From NCBI GenBank assembly GCA_022605425.2, contig CM061250.1, forward strand, positions 124,001 through 188,000: 64,000 nt of DNA, given 5' to 3'. The DNA comes from Hamiltosporidium tvaerminnensis. Its lineage: Eukaryota > Microsporidia > Dubosqiidae. Under the pieces are notes generated by a model. The model ran no database searches and had not been told where the DNA came from. It saw only the letters and a list, made by a program, of their open reading frames with translations. The number at the start of each line of letters is the position of its first letter. Position 1 is the first letter of the stretch. Made by a program: the position numbers and the translations under genes. Below are positions 1 through 9,560 of this stretch, piece by piece.

Positions 1-19
1 TGGCGAGAGAATACTACAA

Positions 20-340
20 ATGAAAAAGACAATAATAAGATTTGCCTTTCTTAGACTATTCAGTAAGAACATCAGAAATATCAAGAACTGTATTAAAACA
101 TTTAGAAAAAAATTTCCTAATATGGACGCCAAAGAAAGATTCAAGAAACTGAATAAAGAAAATCTTAGGGTTAATTTTGATATTTTCCAAGAAATTGAAC
201 TTTTAAAAAAGTATAATTTTCAAAATAGCAACAAAGCCAATTTTGAAAAAATAACAAGAATCTTGAGTCCATTTAGGAAGAAACAAGAAATTTCAGAAAT
301 TTTGAACTTATTTCAAGTGGCAAATATTGCCCGCGCATAG
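20..340 (+). CDS. Hypothetical basic protein, possibly 5'-partial
   Basis: I do not recognise this protein. It is 106 residues from the first ATG, strongly basic and rich in Lys, Asn and Phe, with no membrane segment. The frame stays open upstream of the ATG to the window edge, so this may be the tail of a longer gene. It ends just before a stretch of decayed viral-like sequence, so it could belong to the same mobile or viral remnant. Nothing in it shows a catalytic motif. It could also be a chance ORF, since the base composition is AT-rich. Confidence 0.3.
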   Translation: MKKTIIRFAFLRLFSKNIRNIKNCIKTFRKKFPNMDAKERFKKLNKENLRVNFDIFQEIELLKKYNFQNSNKANFEKITRILSPFRKKQEISEILNLFQVANIARA

Positions 341-945
341 TACTAACTCACAGATTTTGGCCAAGTTGTGAGAAACCTTAAAGCAAACTTTAAAAAAAAA
401 AAACAATAGTAGATATATTCATAATGAAAAATATTTTATCACGTAAAAAGAAAATTATAAGAGAGAAAAGAAAAGAAAAACCAAAGATAATTTAATTTCT
501 TAAACTAAAATGAGTAATCTTATACGTAATAACAACTATTTAGAAACTTTGAGAAAAATTAAATATTTTTTTTAACAAAAGAAAAATTGACAATTTACTT
601 TATTTTAAAAACCATGTGAAAATTTATTAAGCAATCAACGGAACCGGAACACTTTCAAAAAATTTATATTTTTCTATATCTTTTTATTTGCGAATATTAA
701 CTTGCAAGAAACCTGAAAAACATTATGAAACGTTACGGCAGGGAGCCCGAAAGGGACGTTACTGCCATATTTCCTATAATTTAAAAATCATCGGAGTTTT
801 ATGAAATATGTTGACTACCCGGTCAACTTATAATAGTAGTGAGGAGGGGTGTTGCTCCATTGAGTCTTTCTGGAATTTAAAAACATTTTTTGTTTTAAAT
901 TTTCAGTTTGTAAAATTATTTAAATAAAATCCATTTTCCCTAACC
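341..945. other. Non-coding spacer with two small inverted repeats
   Basis: No gene is visible. The first half is A-rich. From about 720 the composition becomes less AT-rich and two inverted repeats appear: GGCAG/CTGCC arms at 737-741 and 762-766, and GTTGAC/GTCAAC arms at 810-827. Both lie just upstream of the primase-helicase pseudogene and could belong to the same foreign insertion. Confidence 0.4.
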
Positions 946-949
946 CCCA

Positions 950-3327
950 GTTTATTGTAACAGACGCCACGGGAATAGGGAAGTTCTCTAAACATATGGT
1001 GGTCAGATTATACAAAGATGGTAAGGAATACGTTTTTAAGAATGTTGGTGGGGTGTTGTCTTTTGTTTGAGAAAACCTTAACCTACCCGGAGTCGACTTA
1101 AATGTGTATAAACCAGGTGGTTGCCTTTTCCGATCGTTTGGTGCGTCTAAGGAAAATGTCGGCCGCAAGCTAATACCCGATGCAAAACACACTGGACCCA
1201 AGAAGACTGTAGAACTGATAGAATATTTTGTGCAATGGCCAGGTGAGTTGGGTGAGGGTGTTAGTCCTATTATAGCTTAAAATTCATTTACATGCTTTAA
1301 AGAAGAAGCCTTTGCCACTAATATACAACCAATTAAGAAAGTTGAAACCCAGTCTGAAGGGACTACAAATAGCTATTTTGTGAAGATTTTAGATGGTTTT
1401 GAATTTAAGTGGAAGAAACTATACAGGGCGAGCGAACAGGAACTTACCAATGGTGTATTGGTATTGTATATTGATATAGAGCCCTTGAATCTGTGTCCTT
1501 ATAATAATTGCACAAGTCAAATAAGACATATCTGCAAATAACAGTAGTTAGTGCTTGGTTAAAATGTCATGGGTGCAGATTAAAACCCGGAAATAATGTG
1601 TTGGAATTACAGCTTTCTTCCGTATTAACTAACGAAGAAATTATAATCTATTTAGAGGATAAATGCGCAAGCAAAGGCTTTTGGAAAACTCACACCAATT
1701 GTTTTTGAGTAAGGACCCGGAAGCAGGTGTGCCAATATATGATTCCGTGGAAGAAAGTCTTAAAGCTCGGGTTGGTTCACCAGAAAGGTTACGTGAGTTG
1801 TTAGGAACTTTAGAGCTATCTGACGGAAGTTACCATACGCTAAATGCACAGTCTTATTCTGTGGTTTCGAGCGATAAGGCATTTTCTGTGGAATTCAAAA
1901 AAGAAAAGCAGATAACGTCGTGTCAATCTGAACTCAGAAAATTTACAAAGAACTTCATCGAAGTTAACATTTACCCAAACTTAACGATAAATAACACTAC
2001 TATACATAACTATCTTATTCAAAGAAACACTGCCCCAATAGCAGGTCTTGAAGATTTCTGGAATGCAAATAGTTATGAAGGTTTGGTATATGACCATGGA
2101 TATTTTCTGCAGTCGAAACTGCAAGCTGATTTAGATATAGAAACTTCTTTTGTGCGTGTGTTCATGGAATCACCAACCCCTATCCTATTCGCTAGATTTC
2201 TCACAATAGTTTTCAATGGTAGAGGAATTGTGTATGGCGACTTGCTATACTTAGCCAATAAATTCAATGTTTATCAAGAACACAATAAAGAAGCAACTTT
2301 AGGCATGCTTGCGTACTTTGGCGAGCAACTGTTGAAAGGTTTAGACGCCCCCAGTACGATTTTCAAGCCAAATCATGCTAATAAAAAAGAGAGAGATGGC
2401 CTGTACACTAAATATCTGGCTATGAGATTTAGCCTCCAATCTCCTGGCTTCCTCAAATCCTGTATTTCAGTCCTATTTCCTTTTCTGCGAGACGAAGAAA
2501 AGGGTCTCGGATTCAATACTAATTTTTCTCTATTACCTTTTACAGACGGGGCTTATGACGCTGAGCTGAATAAAGTTAGAAGACTTGAACTTTCAGATTT
2601 TATCACAATTACTCTTCCTTATAGCGAAAAAGATTTGGTTTATTCAGATAACACATTAATAGCAAATTCTTTTTTGTTAAACCTGTTTAAAAGTCAAGAA
2701 GAGGTTGATTATGTATTAAACGAAATAAGAATAATGTTGTTTAACAAAATGAATGATAAGATATACTTTTTAATTGGAGATGGTGCTAATGGCAAAACAA
2801 CGTTTATAAACATTTTAAGAAATTCGTTGAGGAATTTGGTAGGGGATCTACCAGTAGAAGCAATATCAAATGTAAGAGCTTCAGGTTTAAACCCGTTTAT
2901 TGTTAACCTACGCCACTGTAGAATAGGGATAGTGGCGGAGTACGGGGCGCAAACACTACAGGTGGATATAATTAAAAGGCTTGCTGGCTGTGAAACAATC
3001 ACAGTTAGATCTTTATACGCTAATCCCGTCACATTTCCCTTTAACACGCGACTGATGTTGGTAGCAAACAACCTACCAAAATTTTCCGCCACTGTAGATT
3101 ATGCTTTAGAAAGAAGAATGCGATATATCTATTTTTCAAAGAACTTTTCAAATCCCGCAAACATATTAAATCCACTTGATCTTAATTCCAACAACGTTGT
3201 CAATTGCATAAGTTTAGGGTTATTGCAACTAATATTGAACAGTAGAATTAATGAACAAATTACAATGCCAAAAACGTTTGTAAGGTATTCTGCCTACGCG
3301 TTAGCTGAGTTACGATTCTATTTGTAG
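950..3327 (+). pseudogene. Decayed primase-helicase (PrimPol-like AEP + D5-like SF3 helicase)
   Basis: One long gene relic, broken by stops and at least one frameshift. Between about 1000 and 1500 the plus strand reads, with two in-frame stops, as the end of an archaeo-eukaryotic primase domain. This is followed by a cysteine/His patch (CPYNNC, then HKSN, then KCHGC around 1495-1580) that looks like the zinc domain of PrimPol/UL52-type primases. The reading frame shifts near 1660-1700 and the helicase half stays open to 3327 (see the separate entry). Fusion of a primase to a D5-type helicase is typical of NCLDVs, virophages and related DNA elements, and is not a microsporidian housekeeping gene. 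I infer an endogenised viral or mobile-element gene, now dead. The base composition is less AT-biased than its surroundings. Confidence 0.6.
1663..3327 (+). CDS. D5-like superfamily 3 helicase, open part of the broken gene
   Basis: This 554-residue open frame contains the C-terminal helicase module. The N-terminal ~350 residues fit the D5 N-terminal linker region. Then come a Walker A loop GDGANGKTTF (about residues 371-380), a Walker B-type strand ending in the acidic pair AEYG, the SF3 motif C stretch LMLVANNLP, and an Arg-finger pair RRMRY near residue 487. Such ATPases unwind DNA ahead of replication in NCLDVs, virophages, Polinton-like elements and some plasmids. The start at 1663 is simply the first ATG after a frameshift: the true N-terminus is in the decayed upstream part, so the product is probably not functional. 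That the helicase half is intact over 1.6 kb suggests a fairly recent acquisition or late selection. Confidence 0.65.
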   Translation: MRKQRLLENSHQLFLSKDPEAGVPIYDSVEESLKARVGSPERLRELLGTLELSDGSYHTLNAQSYSVVSSDKAFSVEFKKEKQITSCQSELRKFTKNFIEVNIYPNLTINNTTIHNYLIQRNTAPIAGLEDFWNANSYEGLVYDHGYFLQSKLQADLDIETSFVRVFMESPTPILFARFLTIVFNGRGIVYGDLLYLANKFNVYQEHNKEATLGMLAYFGEQLLKGLDAPSTIFKPNHANKKERDGLYTKYLAMRFSLQSPGFLKSCISVLFPFLRDEEKGLGFNTNFSLLPFTDGAYDAELNKVRRLELSDFITITLPYSEKDLVYSDNTLIANSFLLNLFKSQEEVDYVLNEIRIMLFNKMNDKIYFLIGDGANGKTTFINILRNSLRNLVGDLPVEAISNVRASGLNPFIVNLRHCRIGIVAEYGAQTLQVDIIKRLAGCETITVRSLYANPVTFPFNTRLMLVANNLPKFSATVDYALERRMRYIYFSKNFSNPANILNPLDLNSNNVVNCISLGLLQLILNSRINEQITMPKTFVRYSAYALAELRFYL

Positions 3328-5598
3328 TATTAAAAATTTGTTAATTTTAAAATACAGGTGTTAAATAAATAACTTTGGTTGAAGAATAAATGGTTTATTC
3401 TAGTTTGGATATCCTTTATTTTGAGACAATGCTTACTTCAACTGTTTTATGAAGACCGAATTATCTCTATTTTTTAACCTTTAATTTATATCTATAGGCT
3501 AAAAATACAGGAGGGAATCAAGATATTTTTGACTAAAGTAGAACTTGCTACAAATTTAAGATATTATAAATTGTAACTCTAATCCGAAGGTAATAGTATT
3601 TTCCTTCAACCGGTTTAAATTTTAATTTTTGTTTTATATAATATTACTTTCTTCGATTATCATTCTTTTATAATATCTATTAAGAAAGCATTATATTAAT
3701 AAATTTAAGTGGGATATAAACTAAACTAGTTCAAAAAAACATTAAACATATTTTTTTTGGATATAGTAAACTGTGAAATCTTATATTTTATATTGATGAT
3801 TTATGTACCTAACACAGAAATAATGTTTTAAATATGTCAAAAACTGTTATAATTTTTCTTAGATCTAGTTTTCCCGTTTGACTCTATAAATGATAGAATA
3901 CACATTAATGATTTTTTATTAGAAATTATTTTTCCAATTATATTTCAGATTGCTCAAATAGATATTTTTTCGTTTTAATAAAAATTTAATTTGGTTTTGC
4001 CTAGTTTGAGTTAAAATTTACAATTTTTTTAACTTATAACTATGTTTTAAGCAAAAAATTCTTCAAATTTTTTTTGTGCTAAATTATTTTATTTATTAAC
4101 TATTAATATACTTATATTTTTTAAGAAAAACGAAAGAAACTACTATATATATTAGCAACGTGAATATATTTTTTAAAACTTAGGGTGACTATAGCATTAG
4201 TTATCTTTCATTCGAAAGTATATAAGTCAAACGTACATAATATAAATAAAGTATTGATTTTTTCACATGTTAAATACTAATTATACAGTGATTATCGAAA
4301 TTAGGTAATTTAAAACATTTCTTTATATTTTAGGAAGTTTTTTTTAAGACAATACTAATTTCTTGACTTGATACTTTCAGTAAAATCTAGAATTTTTTCT
4401 TTTTTTAATTTAAGCTTTTTCCTGTATATAGAATAGATAATTTCTTCGGGAATATATGAGGTATATTATATTTAATTTGCGTAGGGTGGATATTCTCAGA
4501 GAGAATATCGAAAGTGCTATGAATTTATTATTATTTTTATATTATATATTGACATATTTTAAATCTACTAAATAATATATAAGTTACAGGGGTTGGTATG
4601 GATTGGAACTAATTCAATGCACAATGATATTCAAGTATTTCGATTGGTAAAGTGGGTTTTTATAGATGAACTCTGATTTATATGGTTTATTCTTCGTATT
4701 ACAGTCTATCTAAAATGCGATGATAAGTTTGAAGTAAGTCATTAGAGAAACCTATCAAAGAACTAGACTATCATTTTGTATTGTACAGTTAAAGCAAATG
4801 GTCTTGAGAAAATAAAAAACTATATATATGGCTGAATTTTTAATTCGTGGCATATTCTACAGTGGTCCTCATACTATTCCATTACGTAGGGATTTGCTAT
4901 TTCTGGGGAAGTAATTTTATGATGCCTTGATACAACTCTTTTACCAAACAAATGTAGAAGCCATACAACAAATGCCATCAATACAAGTGATACTGATATT
5001 ACTCGCGAATTCGCAGCTTAAAGTACCAATACTATTACTCTCATGCAGATATGGCTTGTTGAAGGGGTTATTTAAGATTATTTTCTCAGGCCTAAACATA
5101 AACGCATAGGCTAGTAAACAACTAACTCGTTCGATCTCGTAAAACAGTCGAGATTACTTTAATAAGTGAATTTATTCGCTTATGAAAATGTTGATATATA
5201 ATCGTATCAACATCAATACCTGTTTTACAGTACTTCTAAGGCAATGAGCTCGATAACGGAACAATATTGCCTATTTAGATGGAATATTTTTTGAATAATG
5301 TATATAAAGCAAGCAGTTTTAGATTTAAAAACTTATAACACAACAGGACCTCTTCTATATGAAACTAAATAGAAATTTCGAATTATCTATTTATCCCTAT
5401 CTTACTGACCTAATCTTCTCTTTGTGTATCTAACCCTCTCCTCATAAACTTCAAATCAAAATCAAATATTGTATATGTCTTTAGAACGCCAAATTCTGTT
5501 TAAATAAATGTGTTCGCCCTAACCCTACATGGCATAAATTAAGGGTTAAAGTTGCATAATAATAATAAGGATGATGATAATAATGAATCTAACAATGA
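3328..5598. other. AT-rich region without recognisable genes
   Basis: About 2.3 kb of AT-rich sequence with only short ORFs. The 60-codon frame at 4927-5109 has no recognisable features. Between 4580 and 5260 the sequence is somewhat less AT-rich and may be a worn transposon, but I could not identify it. Several 10-20 base inverted words occur around 5130-5220. Confidence 0.4.
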
Positions 5599-6471
5599 AT
5601 CAATTACACCTTTGAGGTTTCAGTAGAATACTTAGACCTTGATCTGACAAACCTTCATACTTTTCTAAATGACATTATATATAATGTGGTTAGTAAATCA
5701 GGACTTCCTGTGACGGATTTTATCTTAAAATCTAATAAGATATTTAATTACAATGAAAAACTTACATTTCAAGAAATTGCAGAGTATGGCATACCGATCA
5801 TTGATTATTACCTATATATGAAATTTAGGAGAGATGATATAAAAATTATAATTGACCCTAATTTACCTTCATATAAAGAATCTGATATATCACGAATGAT
5901 GTTTTGCATTTATTTTATGCACATGACTAGGTCTAAGGTAGAATAAAATAATTACGAACCATTACCAAATTTCTTGATTAAAAATGTAGATCTTCCTAGG
6001 CCTTATAGCGAAATGTTATCTATAATATCTAATAATAAACTAGATAATATTAATCATTCATAGATAAGAAATATTGAAATAGAACGATTTTCTAAATCTG
6101 ATCAACAGAGATTACATAGTGGTATTGCTGGTAGTCGTTTGTTTAACATATTTCGATCAAATATCCCTAAGAATTTAAATACTTGTAGTGAAGATCTAAT
6201 AAACATCTATAATGTTATCAATGAAGTAGCTGATAATGGCTCATTTTATGAGATGCATCCATTCTTCATGCCTATAGAATTAGCGAATATATCATTGTGT
6301 AAAAATTTATATAATTTGATAGTGAAATTATATTCAAAAGAGAAGATAGAATATTTTAAAAAGTGTAAACAATTATACGAAATCAAAGGTTATGATGCTC
6401 GATATTCACAATATTTAAAGTGGGACAAGGATACTTTTAATAAATTTAAGTCAAAAATAATACGACAATAG
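5599..6471 (+). pseudogene. Unknown pseudogene with in-frame stops
   Basis: One reading frame runs for about 290 codons, interrupted only by stops at 5944-5946 and 6061-6063. This is far longer than chance in such AT-rich DNA. The conceptual product is rich in Tyr, Ile and Asn. The first piece ends in a segment with many Met and Phe residues, and the last piece (6139-6471, 110 codons) ends LKWDKDTFNKFKSK. I do not recognise a family. It sits directly upstream of the gypsy gag remnant and could be an extra retroelement ORF or an unrelated lineage-specific gene that has decayed. The clean frame and few stops indicate recent inactivation. Confidence 0.45.
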
Positions 6472-6479
6472 TAAACTGA

Positions 6480-8115
6480 GGATTGTCTTAATTTAAAAGT
6501 TTGAATTTTGATAGTCTAAAGAAAAAAAAATAAGAAAAATTAAAAATATAAAAAAGGAACTTTTGATGGAGTGGATTGAGCATTTTGAGTATATGAGTAA
6601 AACAAATGGACGGGAGACAAAGAAATGGGACTTATAGCTTATAAATTAATTGATGATGAAGATTATAAAGAAAGTCTTACCAAAACGTCCTATTGAAAAT
6701 TAAAAAACGAAATATTTGAAATCGCTTACCCTCTTGAGATGAAAAGAAAACTTGTCAGCAGCTTAGGTTAAATTAAGCAAACAGAGTATACTCTGATAAA
6801 GGAATACTATGCTGCATCATAAAAACATTAAGCCATATAGTTTTATGATGAATTTTAGCAAGAATGAATATAAAAGAAAACTCGAAGAAACATTTATTAA
6901 AGGATTAGGTGAAAATACCGAATTGGAACTAATAAAGCAAAGACTTTAGAATCAATCTTTAAAAGAAGTAATAAGCTATTTAGAAACTTTCGAAACAGTA
7001 TTGTTGTGCCAATTAAATCGAAGAAAAACGAGCACTAATACTATTGAGTCAACATCTCTTAAGACAGAAATAAATTATAGGGATGGAAAATGGTGTACAC
7101 ACCATAAATCACGAACCCACAACACTAAAGAATGTAATTTGCTAAAAAAAATTACAATAAAAAGGAAGAAACATTTTTAAAAAATTTAGTCCTAAAGCAA
7201 TACAGTAAATCTGATATGAATATTGAACTACCTACAATGATAAATGGCCGAAAAACAAATGTTATGATTAATTCAGGATCAAACCGAAATTATGTTTATC
7301 ATTCCATGATAAAAAAAATTTGATCTAAAGACCGAAGAATGCAAACCGATAAGAACAATTTTTGGTAGTGGTAGTAGCCAAATAAGTGATAAAAAGGCTA
7401 TAATTAATTTGGTATTGAATGAAAAGAATTCTTACAAGCTGAATTTTATGTTCTGAAAGATTCACCAATTGAAATCTTATTAGGGAATGAATTTCCGATT
7501 AATAATAAAGCTGTTCTTGATTTCAAAGATAAGAAACTAACTATTTGGGGCGTGAAATATCATTTAATTGGATCTGAAAAAAAGATACTGAAGAATGAAT
7601 GGATGAAAGACTTATTGATAACATTTGCGATATAGCAAATGATGAGGGATTTATAAATATTCTAAAAAAGGGTATTGGGTAAGATTGGATGAAGATAAAT
7701 ATTTTACCCATATAAAAAATTTTAAAATTTGAAGAGGCAGAATGTGATTTTATTTATATCACAAAATATAATATTTTTATTTTATATTTTAAAATAAAAA
7801 GGAGAGGTGTGCGTGCCATCAGGAACAAAATTAATAAAGACAATTTTTCTAAAAACAATTCTTTACTTTACAACAACAGAGGAATGGTGAGCAGGAATAC
7901 GATCTCCTTGTTAGAGAAGTACTTCAAACTTAGCTGCCTTCCAGAAAATTACGGCAAGTATAAAAAGTTAATATTTTCGTTGTAATTAGAAAAAGATGTA
8001 TGCAACAAATATATTTTTAAGAAAGAAAGAGTTTCATAGTGGGTTTGAAATTGGCAAATATATCAAAGAAAGTGTGTTGTTTATTTAAATAAAATTTGTC
8101 TTACTTAACCCTATC
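6480..8115 (+). mobile_element. LTR retrotransposon remnant with probable 3' LTR
   Basis: The gag-protease relic is followed by a purine tract (AAAATAAAAAGGAGAGG, ending at 7807) and then TGTGCGTGCC. That is the layout expected of a polypurine tract abutting an LTR that begins with TG. The LTR may run to about 8115, where ACCCTATCA occurs; a similar end (AACCCTACA) lies near 5530 and might be the end of a 5' LTR. The LTR limits are inference, as I could not align the two putative LTRs over their length. Confidence 0.4.
6565..7700 (+). pseudogene. Decayed Ty3/gypsy gag and aspartic protease
   Basis: A gag-like frame starts with ATG at about 6565 (reads MEWIEHFEYM) and is broken by many stops. 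Around 7085-7145 it contains a zinc-knuckle-like patch (WCTHHKSRTHNTKEC). From about 7215 the frame encodes a retropepsin-like segment with INSGSNRNYV, where active proteases have D(S/T)G, followed by ILLGNEF, the usual second protease strand. The catalytic Asp is therefore replaced by Asn. No reverse transcriptase or RNase H follows before the probable 3' LTR. The element is dead and internally deleted or was cut short. Confidence 0.65.
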
Positions 8116-9560
8116 AAATAGCATATTTCTATTTTAAATACAAGGTGTTTATAATATAGACAAATTTATTAAAAATAACGGAGCACTATGACCGGATATC
8201 TATTAATAATACCCTCTTAATTTATATACATACCAAAATATTAGCACCTTGATAATAAAAATTACTTATTTATAGTTCTTTGCATTCCGTTAATTATTTT
8301 TATAAATTTCCTTATGAATAAGACCCTGTTATACTGCATTGAATATCTTACGTTACAAACACCTTGTTATTTTTTCTTATAGGTCTAAAGTACTACCACC
8401 CTTTTCTTTGAATATTTATACTATTGCCTTATAATAACTTGTTCGATGTTCTTTTTTATTTATTAGATACTAACATCTCTTAACATATTTAATTTGGGTC
8501 ATATTAACACCCTATTGTTTTAGCAAATAGCATCCTGTTATTAAAAAGTCAATATTATGATTGTTTAGACCCTGTTATAATTTATTTTAGTTAACAAGAG
8601 TTCAGTTTGTATATTCATATTATGTTCTATAAAATTCTGTTAAATAGCCTATAAATGTCTTAGTCGGTAACACTGTGTTTAATTTTCCATACAAGTCTTA
8701 ATTACTCAAAACCTATTAAACACCTATAAAAGTAACAAATTAAAACACCTTTTTGCAATTATAAAAATATAATTCAATTAAAACCCTATTAAAAATAGAA
8801 TAGTTCATGAACTAACTATTTTAATTTATCAATATAATTTATTATGATATTAACACCCCATAATTTTTTTTTCCATGATTAAATCCCTAAATTTAAAATC
8901 TATTCTTATACTTTCTTTTGTGTCTATATCCTTTCATATCTATTTTTATAACATATCTACTGTTAACACCCCTTTATATATCTAATTAGATTATTATTGT
9001 TCATTCATTCATCCTTGGCACTACAGCCCTGCGCGAGCCTTGGCCTCCCATAGTAAACCGCCCACTGGTCTTTTTCCAGTGGGTTTGTTTTCTTATCTAG
9101 TTTTGTAATAAGGTTGTTATAAGGGTGGGTTTTTTGGCCCTACGCCCAACCCTAACATGAAGGATCAGTCCCTTTTAGTCGCCTCTTGCGAAAGCAGAGA
9201 ATACTCCAGGCCAATTCTGCTCCAGACATGGTGGGGAAAGAATATTATTGTTTCTACCTGTCACGGAATGCTTATTACTTAAGAGCACTAAATATTTCAA
9301 CCCCATAATCTTTACAACCTTATTAAATCTTTCTAATTATATTCAGATAATTAACACCCTATAGATATATCAAAAACAATATCACTCTTCATCAACTAGT
9401 AATGTTGATAACAGTCTTATAATTACTACTCTTATCATTAATACCCTTTTTCAATCACTATCAACTTAATACATTTTTTTAATAAGACTTGTTTATTACT
9501 ATTCTTATAATTCTGCGTTAATTATTAACACCCTTGTAATTACTACCCATTAATAAACAC
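8090..9560. repeat. Degenerate CACCCT/ACCCT-rich low-complexity tract
   Basis: Short words such as AACACCCT, GACCCTGTT and AACACCTT recur at irregular spacing in otherwise AT-only sequence, always with the C-rich strand on the plus strand. A higher-GC dispersed repeat (9000-9245) is embedded in it. The same word type is found next to PDI, LCB1 and RPB1 and inside RPB1 itself. No gene is visible here. Confidence 0.6.
9000..9245 (+). repeat. Dispersed repeat family B, copy 1
   Basis: A block of unusually high GC that is clearly related to 31830-32050. Both contain GCGCGAGCCTTGG, then a hairpin zone, then AACCC-rich sequence and a CAGTC(C/G)...TTAGTCG stretch. In this copy the hairpin is perfect: CCCACTGG and CCAGTGGG arms around a T-rich loop at about 9061-9083. 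It has no ORF. It may be the conserved end of a transposable element or a structured RNA relic. Confidence 0.6.

Noticed and set aside
920-1201. Minus-strand 93-codon ORF
   Set aside because: It is antisense to the primase relic, whose plus-strand reading carries the recognisable pattern.
2709-3092. Minus-strand 127-codon ORF
   Set aside because: Antisense shadow of the SF3 helicase core (Walker A to motif C).
5105-5160. Possible tRNA because of GTTCGATCTC (B-box-like)
   Set aside because: No acceptor or anticodon stems could be folded around it; no A-box at the right distance.
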